Shown: in pieces, positions 43,338-50,550 of the stretch
Layout: each line of letters opens with the position of its first letter
Position numbering within the stretch: position 1 is the first letter of the stretch
From: Microbacterium lacus
Lineage (GTDB): Bacteria; Actinomycetota; Actinomycetes; Actinomycetales; Microbacteriaceae
Reading direction: 5' to 3'
Assembly: GCF_039531105.1 (NCBI RefSeq)
Contig: NZ_BAAAPK010000001.1
Coordinates: 2,976,001-3,040,000 of the forward strand
DNA: 64,000 nt
The notes under the pieces: model-generated
What the model was told of the DNA's origin: nothing
The model's input: the letters and a program-made list of their open reading frames with translations, nothing else
The model's database searches: none
Program-made: the position numbers and the translations under genes

Positions 43338-43361
43338 AGCGCCCGTCCTCGGACAGGCGCT
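43338..43361 (-). terminator. hairpin terminator of the bS22 gene
   Basis: AGCGCC-c-GTCC-tc-GGAC-a-GGCGCT: ten pairs with one internal mismatch, 31 bases past the bS22 stop on the minus strand. Confidence 0.65.
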
Positions 43362-43392
43362 CGGTGTGCGCGGGCGATGCCCGCGGCCGCTG

Positions 43393-43491
43393 CTACTTCT
43401 TGTTGCGGCGCTGGTGGCGAGTCTTGCGAAGCAGCTTGCGGTGCTTCTTCTTCGCCATGCGCTTGCGGCGCTTCTTGATGACTGAACCCAC
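43393..43491 (-). CDS. small ribosomal protein bS22 (AURKAIP1/COX24 type)
   Basis: A 32-residue, extremely basic peptide: VGSVIKKRRKRMAKKKHRK followed by LLRKTRHQRRNKK. This matches the actinobacterial bS22 protein that sits in the 30S subunit near the decoding centre in Mycobacterium. GTG 43491 has TGAGG seven bases upstream. It is codirectional with the excisionase-type regulator gene upstream, the same pairing as Rv0500A/Rv0500B. Confidence 0.92.
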   Translation of the reverse strand: MGSVIKKRRKRMAKKKHRKLLRKTRHQRRNKK

Positions 43492-43614
43492 GGAAAACCT
43501 CACTAAGTCGGGGTCTGGGCTACCTGCACTTTCGTGCAGTCGTGCCCGGGAACGGCAAGAACGGAAAAATGCCTTGGCAAAGTCTATCAGGCGCGTCGAC
43601 CTGAGAAACCTCGC

Positions 43615-43806
43615 TCAGCCGACGTCGGCGATCGGGCGCTGCAGCGCGTCGGTGACGGCGGACTCGGGAACGCGGTAACTGCGCCCGAACCGGACGGCGG
43701 GCAACTCGCCCGCGTGAACGAGCCGGTACACGGTCATCTTCGACACGCGCATGATGTCGGCGACCTCCGCGACGGTCAGGAAGCGCACATCAGGCAGTTC
43801 CGCCAT
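43615..43806 (-). CDS. excisionase-type helix-turn-helix protein (BldC-like)
   Basis: A 63-residue MerR-like DNA-binding domain: FLTVAEVADIMRVSKMTVYRLVHAGELPAVRFGRSYRVPESAV contains the helix-turn-helix and the wing. It has the size and layout of BldC, and in actinobacteria a gene of this type commonly precedes bS22. ATG 43806 has AGGGGAGA just upstream. Probably a chromosomal regulator and not a phage excisionase, since no integrase is nearby. Confidence 0.87.
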   Translation of the reverse strand: MAELPDVRFLTVAEVADIMRVSKMTVYRLVHAGELPAVRFGRSYRVPESAVTDALQRPIADVG

Positions 43807-43964
43807 GATCTCCCCTTCCCCAGGATCGTGCACAGCACACTCTATGGGGTGCGTGCGACGCCTGTAAACCCGTGTGACCACTGGGATCGAAGCGTGTGCC
43901 GTTCCCAGCCGACCCATACCCGCCGCAGAGGTCGCACCTCAGCGCTCGCGCGAGCATCGGACGC

Positions 43965-44354
43965 ATGTCCCGCGACGATTCCGAACCCACTGCACCCGCT
44001 CCCACCGCGCCCGCCGAGCAGCCGACCGCCGTCCTTCCCGAAGCGCCGCCCGCCGGAGCGTCGCCTGCCACGCCGGAGCCCACAGCCCCACCGACGCGCC
44101 CCTCGTCCCGCGGCTGGCTCATCGGCGGGATCGCCGCGGGAGGCGCGCTTCTGCTGGCACTCGCTTTCGGCGGTGGCGTGGCGACCGGCTTCGCCCTCGA
44201 TTCGGGTCGAGGCGGGCCCGCCGCTGAGTTCGGAGACCGCGGCTTCCCGGGTGGCGATCCCGGTCAGGGCTGGGGGGACCGCGACGGCGACCGTCCCGCT
44301 CCGGGTGCGCCGCAGCAGGACCAGGACCAGGACTCCACGGCGCCGAACTCCTGA
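43965..44354 (+). CDS. small proline-rich membrane protein
   Basis: A 129-residue protein. A Pro/Ala/Thr-rich cytosolic segment (residues 1-48) precedes one membrane helix, WLIGGIAAGGALLLALAFGGGVATGFAL. An outer Gly/Asp/Gln-rich tail ends QDQDQDSTAPNS. No domain is recognised. Base composition and third-position GC fit real coding. It ends seven bases before the convergent arsR gene, with a small palindrome between. Confidence 0.6.
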   Translation: MSRDDSEPTAPAPTAPAEQPTAVLPEAPPAGASPATPEPTAPPTRPSSRGWLIGGIAAGGALLLALAFGGGVATGFALDSGRGGPAAEFGDRGFPGGDPGQGWGDRDGDRPAPGAPQQDQDQDSTAPNS

Positions 44355-44365
44355 GCCCGGCTCAG
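44351..44365. terminator. small palindrome at a convergent gene junction
   Basis: CTGAGC-ccg-GCTCAG spans the stops of the membrane-protein and arsR genes. Confidence 0.45.
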
Positions 44366-44769
44366 CGGCCCGGCAGCTTCTTCAGCGCGCTCTCGAACGC
44401 GTGCTTGGCCGACGCCGCCGCACGCCCCAGGGTGTCCGCCGCGTGCGCCGCCGAGTCCGGAAGCGTGGAAGAGCCGCCGAGCTCGGCATCCGCCCCGTCG
44501 TCGAGGAAGGGGATGAGCCAGTCGTCGACTTCGTCCAGCGGCGCGGCCGACAGGCTGTAGTAGCGGTGCTGGCCCTCTTCGCGAACCGACACCAGCTGCG
44601 CCTCGCGCAGCACTTTAAGGTGCTTGGAGACCGTCGGCTGGCTGACACCGAGCTGCTGCACGATGTGCGACACGCTCGTCCCGCGCTCTCCGGCGGATGA
44701 CCGATCCAGGAGGAGCTGCAGGATGTCGCGGCGGGTGCCGTCCGCGATCACGTCGAAGATGTCCGCCAT
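44362..44769 (-). CDS. ArsR family transcriptional regulator
   Basis: A 135-residue winged-helix repressor. IFDVIADGTRRDILQLLLDRSS precedes the helix-turn-helix VSHIVQQLGVSQPTVSKHLKVLREAQLVSVREEGQHRYYSLSAAPLDEV. No metal-binding cysteine pair is visible, so the signal is probably not a metal. The C-terminal 50 residues are an Ala-rich helix. ATG has TAACCT six bases upstream. It is divergent from the trkH-type K+ transporter and could regulate it; this is inference from position. Confidence 0.9.
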   Translation of the reverse strand: MADIFDVIADGTRRDILQLLLDRSSAGERGTSVSHIVQQLGVSQPTVSKHLKVLREAQLVSVREEGQHRYYSLSAAPLDEVDDWLIPFLDDGADAELGGSSTLPDSAAHAADTLGRAAASAKHAFESALKKLPGR

Positions 44770-44775
44770 GTGCTT

Positions 44776-44781
44776 AGGTTA
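44776..44781 (-). promoter_or_regulatory. -10 box of arsR
   Basis: TAACCT six bases before the ATG at 44769. Confidence 0.5.
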
Positions 44782-44834
44782 GTCGGGCATCTGCCGGAGT
44801 ACCATGACTGAGGTTTCGAGCGAGGGGGCCGCGC

Positions 44835-46274
44835 ATGGCGACTGACCCGAAGGGGTCCTTCGTGACGCGGATGAGAGCCTCCCTGCGCCTGGCCTGGGAT
44901 CGCCTGCAGGACCTCACCACCGCTTCGCCCGCCAGGTTCGCGGTCCTCGTCTTCGCCGCACTCATCCTGCTGTTCACCGGCTTCCTGTCCCTCCCCGCCG
45001 CGACCGCCACCGGCACGCGGGCCCCGTTCGCGGACGCCCTGTTCACCGCGGTCTCCACGATCTGCGTCACCGGATTGACCACGGTGAACATGGGAACGTA
45101 CTGGTCGCCGTTCGGCCAGGTCATCATCTTCATCGGCGTGAACGTCGGCGCGATGGGCGTCCTCACGCTCGCGTCGATCCTCGGGCTCGTGATCTCCAAA
45201 AGACTGGGTCTGCGCGCCAAACTCATCGCGGCGGGCGACACGAATCCGATGCGCGCGCACGGCGGCGTCGTGAACGAAGGACAGACGGTCCGACTCGGCG
45301 AAGTCGGTGTTCTGCTGCGCACCGTCGCGCTGTCCACCCTCGTGATCGAGGCCGTGATCGCGGTCCTCCTGTACCCCTCCCTCCTCGTGGGCGGCGTCGA
45401 TCCTCTCACCGCGCTCTGGGAGGCGCCGTACTACGCCGCGATGGCGTTCACGAACACCGGGTTCTCCCCCAACCCGGACGGCATCCTGCCGTTCCAGTAC
45501 GACTACTTCTTCCTCACCGTCATGATGGCGGGTGTCTTCCTCGGCTCGATCGGCTTCCCGGTCATCTACACGCTGTGGCGCCACCAGTGGCACGTGCGGC
45601 ACTGGACCCTGCACGCGAAGCTCACGCTCATCACGACCGTCCTGCTGTTCTTCCTCGGCGCAGCCGCGTTCCTCGCCCTCGAGTTCGACAACCCCGAGAC
45701 CTTCGGCAGCCGCGATGCGTGGGACACCGTGTTCCAGTCGTTCTTCCTGTCGGCGATGACCCGCTCCGGCGGATTCTCGGTCGTGGACATCGGCGAGCTC
45801 AACGGCTCGTCGCTCCTGGTCGGGTCGATGCTCATGTTCGTCGGCGGAGGATCGGCGTCCACCGCGGGCGGCATCAAGGTGACCACCCTCGCCGTCCTCG
45901 CACTCGCGGTGTGGTCCGAGGCGAAGGGTCGCCCCTCGGTGCAGGCCTTCGGGCGCCGCATCCCGAGCGACGTGCAGCGCGTCGCGCTGTCCGTCGTCGC
46001 GTGGGGCGCGACGATCGTCGCCCTGTCGACCATCACGATCGCGCACATCACCAAGTCGCCGGTCGAGATGGTGCTGTTCGATGTGATCTCGGGGTTCGCC
46101 ACCGTCGGCCTGTCCACGGGGCTCACCGAATCCCTGCCCGACGCCGGCGTCTACGTCATGGCGCTGACGATGTTCATGGGACGCATTGGTACAGTGACTC
46201 TCGCCGCGGCCGTGGCCGCGTCATCCCGTTCGCAGCTGTTCGCGCTGCCGGTGGAAAGGCCGATCGTTGGTTGA
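44835..46274 (+). CDS. TrkH/KtrB family K+ transporter (system 1)
   Basis: A 479-residue membrane protein with four repeated helix-loop-helix units. Filter loops read ICVTGLTTV near residue 75, AFTNTGFSPN near 212, TRSGGFSVVD near 312 and SGFATVGLSTG near 420, each with the conserved glycine. LMFVGGGSASTAGGIKVTT precedes the fourth helix pair. The N-terminus has about 40 cytosolic residues, then ARFAVLVFAALILLFTGFLSLP. It overlaps the TrkA-type gene by eight bases and probably forms a Ktr-like, Na+- or H+-coupled complex. Confidence 0.93.
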   Translation: MATDPKGSFVTRMRASLRLAWDRLQDLTTASPARFAVLVFAALILLFTGFLSLPAATATGTRAPFADALFTAVSTICVTGLTTVNMGTYWSPFGQVIIFIGVNVGAMGVLTLASILGLVISKRLGLRAKLIAAGDTNPMRAHGGVVNEGQTVRLGEVGVLLRTVALSTLVIEAVIAVLLYPSLLVGGVDPLTALWEAPYYAAMAFTNTGFSPNPDGILPFQYDYFFLTVMMAGVFLGSIGFPVIYTLWRHQWHVRHWTLHAKLTLITTVLLFFLGAAAFLALEFDNPETFGSRDAWDTVFQSFFLSAMTRSGGFSVVDIGELNGSSLLVGSMLMFVGGGSASTAGGIKVTTLAVLALAVWSEAKGRPSVQAFGRRIPSDVQRVALSVVAWGATIVALSTITIAHITKSPVEMVLFDVISGFATVGLSTGLTESLPDAGVYVMALTMFMGRIGTVTLAAAVAASSRSQLFALPVERPIVG

Positions 46275-46938
46275 GCGCATCAGGGGCGATGCTCCTGTCC
46301 TGGTGATCGGACTCGGACGCTTCGGCGCCGCCTGTGCGGGCGAGCTGGATCGCCTGGACCGCGAAGTGCTCGCGATCGATGAGAGCCTGGATCTGGTCCA
46401 GAAGTGGTCCGAACGTGTCACGCACGCCGTGCAGGCCGATGCCCGCAACGTCGACGCGCTCAAGCAGATCGGCGCGCAGGACTTCCAGGTGGCCGTCGTC
46501 GCCGTCGGATCCTCGATCGAGGCCTCGGTCCTGATCACCGCGAACCTCGTCGACCTGAAGGTGCCGCAGATCTGGGCGAAGGCGGTGTCGCAGTCGCACG
46601 GCAAGATCCTCGCCCGCGTGGGCGCGAACCACGTCATCTACCCCGAGCGCGAGGCCGGTGAGCGCGTCGCCCATCTCGTGAGCGGGCGGATGCTGGACTT
46701 CATCCGGTTCGACGACGACTTCGCGATCGCGAAGATGTACCCGCCGAAGTTCATCCGCGGAGTCGGGCTGAACGAATCGGGCGTGCGGTCCAAGTACAAC
46801 GTGACCGTGGTCGGGGTGAAGAGCCCGGGCAAGCCGTTCCGCTACGCGGAGGCGAACACGATCGTCACGAACCACGACCTGATCATCGTGTCGGGTACGA
46901 ACGGCGACATCGAGCGGTTCGCGGCTCTCGACCGCTGA
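46267..46938 (+). CDS. TrkA/KtrA regulatory subunit (system 1)
   Basis: A 223-residue RCK protein. VLVIGLGRFGAACAGELDRL near residue 12 is the Rossmann NAD/ATP-binding motif, and the acid is in LAIDES. A TrkA_C domain follows near residue 145. It gates the TrkH partner in response to nucleotides or c-di-AMP. The start is the TTG at 46267, eight bases inside trkH: the Rossmann strand begins right after, and GGAAAGG stands seven bases upstream. No ATG or GTG would retain the fold. Confidence 0.9.
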   Translation: MVERIRGDAPVLVIGLGRFGAACAGELDRLDREVLAIDESLDLVQKWSERVTHAVQADARNVDALKQIGAQDFQVAVVAVGSSIEASVLITANLVDLKVPQIWAKAVSQSHGKILARVGANHVIYPEREAGERVAHLVSGRMLDFIRFDDDFAIAKMYPPKFIRGVGLNESGVRSKYNVTVVGVKSPGKPFRYAEANTIVTNHDLIIVSGTNGDIERFAALDR

Positions 46939-46950
46939 GGCATCGTCCGG

Positions 46951-47646
46951 TCAGCGCAGCTGAGCGAAGGCCTCGGCTCTCGACGTCGGCCCGACGATCA
47001 AGACCGCCGCGCCGGGAGCGAGCACCGTCGCGTTGTCGGCGTTCTGCCATGATCCGCTGTCGTCGCGGTAGGCCGCGATGGTGACACCATGCTGCTGGCG
47101 AAGGCGCGTCTGACCCAACGGCACGCCGACGAAAGAGGCGGGAACGGTGGCTTTGACCAGCGAATAGCCCCGGTCGATCTCGAGGTAGTCGATCGCGGCA
47201 CCGCGCACGAGGTGCGCCACGCGCCGACCCATGTCCTTCTCGGGATACACGACGTGATGCACACCCAGCTGGGCGAGGATCGTGCCGTGCTGTTCGCTGA
47301 TCGCCTTGGCCCAGACGACGGGAACCTTCAACTGGAGCAGAAGCGACGCTGTGAGGATGGAGGCCTGCACGTCGTCGCCGATCGCGACCACGACGCGGTC
47401 GAACTCGTCCACGGCGAGTTGACGCAGCGCCTCCTCCTTGGTCGAATCCGCCCGGACGACCTGCGTGAGCTGACCGTTGTGCGACTGCACGATCTCTTCG
47501 TCGCTGTCGATGCCGAGCACCTCCGTCCCCGACGCCATGAGCTCCAGCGCGAGGCTGCTGCCGAAGCGGCCGAGCCCGATCACCGCAACCGAATCGGCCT
47601 CCGCGATCCGGCGGGATGTGTCTGAGAAGAGCGAGAACTTAGCCAA
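46951..47646 (-). CDS. TrkA/KtrA regulatory subunit (system 2)
   Basis: A 231-residue RCK protein similar in plan to that of system 1. SVAVIGLGRFGSSLALELMASGTEVLGIDSDEEIV carries the nucleotide-binding glycines and acid. YPEKDMGRRVAHLVRGAAIDYLEI leads to the TrkA_C domain. It begins at TTG 47646, again eight bases before the trkH stop, the same junction as in system 1. Its 3' end faces the system 1 trkA gene 12 bases away. Confidence 0.9.
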   Translation of the reverse strand: MAKFSLFSDTSRRIAEADSVAVIGLGRFGSSLALELMASGTEVLGIDSDEEIVQSHNGQLTQVVRADSTKEEALRQLAVDEFDRVVVAIGDDVQASILTASLLLQLKVPVVWAKAISEQHGTILAQLGVHHVVYPEKDMGRRVAHLVRGAAIDYLEIDRGYSLVKATVPASFVGVPLGQTRLRQQHGVTIAAYRDDSGSWQNADNATVLAPGAAVLIVGPTSRAEAFAQLR

Positions 47647-49006
47647 TGGCGGGCCTCTCCTTGGGGTATTCGTACAGGATGCGACGTTGTCGCAGCGCGA
47701 TGGCGCTGCCGAGCGTCAGCGGACCGAGCCGGCCGAGGAACATCAAGAGCACCAAGACGATCTCGGCCGCGTCGGGCAGGTCACCGGTGATGCCCGTCGA
47801 CAGCCCTACCGTGCCGAATGCCGACACCGCCTCGAAGAACACACGATCGAACGACAAGCCCGTGATGACCATGAGCGAGATCGTCGCCACCATGACGGCC
47901 GCGACCGCCATCAGCACCACGGTGATCGCCTGCCGGTGGACCGCGCGAGACAGTCGCTTGCCGAAGATGTTCACGGCGCCCTCACCCCGCAGCTCGGTGG
48001 CCATGATGAAGAACAGCACGGCGAACGTGGTCACCTTGATACCGCCGGCTGTTCCCGCGGGCCCACCGCCGATGAACATCAGCACGTCCATGCCCAGCCA
48101 CGTCTCGTCGTGCATCAGTCCGATGTCGACCGAGTTGAACCCCGCCGTACGGGTCTGCACCGAATGGAAGAAGCCGATGAGCAGCCTCGTCGCAGGATCG
48201 TAGGCGCCGAGTGTCTCGGCGTTGGACCACTCGAACACCGTGATGTAGACCGTGCCACCCACGAGGAGGGTTGCGGTGGCCCACAGCACGATCTTGGTGT
48301 TCATGCTCCAGTGCAGTGGGCGCCGGAACTCCTTGCGCAGCTGCATGATCACCGGGAATCCGAGCCCGCCGAGGATGATCGCCCCGCACAGGGGCAGGCA
48401 GATCCAGGGGTCGGCGGCGAACCCGATCAGGTTGTCGCTGTAGAGCGCGAATCCGGCGTTGTTGAACGACGAGACGCTGTGGAACAGCGCGTACCACGCC
48501 GCCTCCGCCGGACCATAGCCATAGGCGAGCATGAAGCGCGGTGCGAGGAAGCAGAATGTGACCGCCTCGATGATGAGCGAGATGAGCAGGATGCCGCGTA
48601 CGAGCCCGCGGACATCGTCGTAGCCGACGGCTTTCGCCTCGGCGGCGGTGTTCAGGCGCGAACGGACTGTGAGTTTCCGCGCCAAGGCGAGTCCGACCAG
48701 CGACGCGAAGATCATGATCCCCAAGCCGCCGAGCTGGATGAGGACGAGGATCACGACCAGCCCGAACGGGCTCCAGTGCGTCGCCGTGTCCAGCACGGTG
48801 AGGCCGGTGACGCACACTGCGGAGGTCGCCGTGAACAGCGCGTCGACGAAGCCGGTCCATTCGCCCGAGCGCGACGAGATCGGGAGACTGAGCAGCGCGG
48901 TGCCGATCAGGTTGGTCGCGGCGAAGCCGGCCACGACAGCCTGAGCGGGGTGCAGGCGTATTCCACGGCGCGACCTTGTCGCCACGGGGGCGGCACGGGT
49001 GGACAC
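47639..49006 (-). CDS. TrkH/KtrB family K+ transporter (system 2)
   Basis: A 455-residue K+ transporter. Filter loops are VCVTGLTVL, SSFNNAGFAL, TRTAGFNSVD and AFGTVGLSTG, each with the glycine. LMFIGGGPAGTAGGIKVTT precedes the last pair. The start is set at GTG 49006 because a TAGAGT box ends eight bases upstream; a longer frame from 49045 would begin upstream of the promoter. The start codon and box lie in a perfect 14-bp inverted repeat, so expression is probably controlled here. Confidence 0.92.
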   Translation of the reverse strand: MSTRAAPVATRSRRGIRLHPAQAVVAGFAATNLIGTALLSLPISSRSGEWTGFVDALFTATSAVCVTGLTVLDTATHWSPFGLVVILVLIQLGGLGIMIFASLVGLALARKLTVRSRLNTAAEAKAVGYDDVRGLVRGILLISLIIEAVTFCFLAPRFMLAYGYGPAEAAWYALFHSVSSFNNAGFALYSDNLIGFAADPWICLPLCGAIILGGLGFPVIMQLRKEFRRPLHWSMNTKIVLWATATLLVGGTVYITVFEWSNAETLGAYDPATRLLIGFFHSVQTRTAGFNSVDIGLMHDETWLGMDVLMFIGGGPAGTAGGIKVTTFAVLFFIMATELRGEGAVNIFGKRLSRAVHRQAITVVLMAVAAVMVATISLMVITGLSFDRVFFEAVSAFGTVGLSTGITGDLPDAAEIVLVLLMFLGRLGPLTLGSAIALRQRRILYEYPKERPAIG

Positions 49007-49036
49007 GGAGAGCGACTCTAGCCGCTCTCCGTGTCC
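49001..49036. promoter_or_regulatory. perfect inverted repeat around the trkH-2 start and -10 box
   Basis: GGACACGGAGAGCG at 49001-49014 and CGCTCTCCGTGTCC at 49023-49036 form perfect 14-bp arms. The 8-base loop contains most of the -10 box TAGAGT (49015-49020, minus strand) and the left arm contains the GTG start at 49004-49006. It may be an operator, or an RNA hairpin when transcription comes from upstream. Confidence 0.8.
49015..49020 (-). promoter_or_regulatory. -10 box of trkH-2
   Basis: TAGAGT eight bases before GTG 49006, in the loop of the inverted repeat. Confidence 0.5.
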
Positions 49037-49094
49037 GCACACCACCGCACCCGAATTCGCGCGATCGGCAGGGAGCCGGCGGCTCCCCTCGGCA

Positions 49095-49925
49095 TCAGGG
49101 CTTGACGGCGCGCTCGGTCAAGCTCACGGTCTCGGCGTGCGAGCGCTCCTGCTGGGCGAAGGATGGATCCTCGATCCACGACTTCGTCTTCGCGACCTGG
49201 TAGATGATGATGCCGTACACCGCCTTGGCGACGATGTCGGCGATCGAATAGCCGACCTGCTTCCACACCCACCCGTCGGCTCCGACATCCAGCGACGGCA
49301 GGAGGTAGGCGATCGGGTACACGCCCCAGCTCAGCAAGAGGAGGTAGCGCAGGCGGCTGATGGTGCCGCGCACGGCTTCCGGCTGGGTCTTCAGGGACTT
49401 GCTGAGCTCGACGAACAGCACCCACAGGATGAACAGGAAGGGGATCGTGGACAGGATGCCGAAGATCGTCCGCACGCCGACGTCCTCGCTGATCTCACCG
49501 GGGTAGCCCAGGACGATCATCAGGATCGATGCGGGAACGAGCTGCATGAGCAGCTTGTTCTGCATCGCGCGCGCCAACGCGAGCACGGCGACGAGTTCCA
49601 CGAGCAGCAGCGGAACGGTCAGCAGCCAGTCGACGTAGCGGTAGCCCTCGTTGAAGGCGGCTCCCTCTGCGAGCGTGTAGTCGCCGGCGCCGCCGATCGC
49701 GGTCGTCGTGTACGCCGCGTTGAACGAGTCGAAGATGCGGAAGTAGTGGTAGGCGGCGATTCCGCAGACGATCAGCGCGATCGTGATCGCGGGTCGATAG
49801 CGCGGGAGAACCCTCGGCAGCGAGATGAGCAGGAAGATCGCGGTGAACAGCTGAGCAGCGATCACGAGGGAGAGCGAGTTGTAGACCGTCGAGTGCTGCG
49901 CGGCGGTCAAGAGATCGGGTATCAC
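49095..49925 (-). CDS. microbial rhodopsin, xanthorhodopsin/actinorhodopsin-like proton pump
   Basis: A 276-residue seven-helix retinal protein. In helix C, YRYVDWLLTVPLLLVE holds Asp99, Thr103 and Glu110, the DTE motif of outward proton pumps. Helix B has His60 (AYHYFRI), which pairs with the counter-ion in related pumps. Helix G holds the retinal Schiff-base lysine Lys234 in ADIVAKAVYG. MIVLGYPGEISED between helices D and E is typical of the xanthorhodopsin/actinorhodopsin group. The start is GTG 49925, seven bases after AAGGAGG; the longer frame from 49949 would translate through the ribosome site. Divergent from a MarR gene. No retinal-synthesis gene lies in the window. Confidence 0.95.
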   Translation of the reverse strand: MIPDLLTAAQHSTVYNSLSLVIAAQLFTAIFLLISLPRVLPRYRPAITIALIVCGIAAYHYFRIFDSFNAAYTTTAIGGAGDYTLAEGAAFNEGYRYVDWLLTVPLLLVELVAVLALARAMQNKLLMQLVPASILMIVLGYPGEISEDVGVRTIFGILSTIPFLFILWVLFVELSKSLKTQPEAVRGTISRLRYLLLLSWGVYPIAYLLPSLDVGADGWVWKQVGYSIADIVAKAVYGIIIYQVAKTKSWIEDPSFAQQERSHAETVSLTERAVKP

Positions 49926-49937
49926 GATGACTCCTCC

Positions 49938-49949
49938 TTGTTTAAGCAA
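49938..49949. promoter_or_regulatory. candidate MarR operator overlapping the rhodopsin ribosome site
   Basis: TTGTTTAAGCAA is a near-perfect palindrome (10 of 12) of the form bound by many MarR proteins. It touches the rhodopsin Shine-Dalgarno sequence. The rest of the 94-bp gap is unusually AT-rich for this window, with further half-site-like CAAG and CTTG words (49955, 50002). Confidence 0.5.
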
Positions 49950-50007
49950 CTATTCAAGTTACTGTCTAAGTACGTTTATTACACAGCATGTCAACAAGGC
50001 GCTTGAG

Positions 50008-50013
50008 TACCAT
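50008..50013 (+). promoter_or_regulatory. -10 box of marR
   Basis: TACCAT six bases before the GTG at 50020. Confidence 0.5.
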
Positions 50014-50019
50014 GAGTGC

Positions 50020-50520
50020 GTGACGAGAGACGAGGACGCGGATCAGGACGGCCGTTCGTACAAGCTCAGCGCCTTTCCCGCCGCGGCAGTCCGGTTCTCC
50101 CGGGCGCTGGATCGAAACCGGGAGCGGATCGCTGAGGAAGAGGGCCTGTCTGCCAGCGAGCTGCGCGCGCTGTTCTACATCGGCGAACACGTGGCCGTGA
50201 CGCCCAAGCGCCTCGCCGCCCATATGCACATGACGACCGCGGCCATCACGCTCATCTCGCGCCGACTGGTCGAAATCGACCTGCTGCAGCGCCTCGACAA
50301 CCCCGATGACCGCCGAAGCGTCATGCTCTCGCTCACACCGCGTGCGCACGTCGCCATGGAACGCATGCACAGCGACTTCGCCGAGATGATCACTGGCGCA
50401 ACCGCCCACCTCAGCTCCGCCGAGCTCGCGGCGTTCACCACCCAGCTCGAGTCCGTGGCGACCGCGATCGCCGACCACACCGCGCGGCTGGACCGCGAAC
50501 GCAGCATCGCGGCGCTCTGA
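50020..50520 (+). CDS. MarR family transcriptional regulator
   Basis: A 166-residue winged-helix regulator. LSASELRALFYIGEHVAVTPKRLAAHMHMTTAAITLISRRLVEIDLLQRLDNPDDRRSVMLSLTPRA contains the helix-turn-helix and the wing with the DDRR motif of MarR proteins. GTG 50020 is used because a TACCAT box stands six bases upstream; the longer in-frame start at 49927 would lie upstream of the transcript. Divergent placement suggests control of the rhodopsin gene and of itself. The ligand is unknown. Confidence 0.9.
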   Translation: MTRDEDADQDGRSYKLSAFPAAAVRFSRALDRNRERIAEEEGLSASELRALFYIGEHVAVTPKRLAAHMHMTTAAITLISRRLVEIDLLQRLDNPDDRRSVMLSLTPRAHVAMERMHSDFAEMITGATAHLSSAELAAFTTQLESVATAIADHTARLDRERSIAAL

Positions 50521-50550
50521 GCGCCGCGGCTCCCCCGGCTGCTCTTCCCG

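Noticed and set aside
43615..43806. Phage excisionase
   Set aside because: No integrase, attachment site or other phage gene is nearby, and the gene is paired with bS22 as in other actinobacteria.
49926..49949. Rhodopsin start at TTG 49949
   Set aside because: The frame there would translate its own AAGGAGG ribosome site; GTG 49925 is seven bases after it.
49927..50019. N-terminal extension of the MarR protein
   Set aside because: It would translate through the promoter gap; the -10 box TACCAT and GTG 50020 give a normal MarR length.
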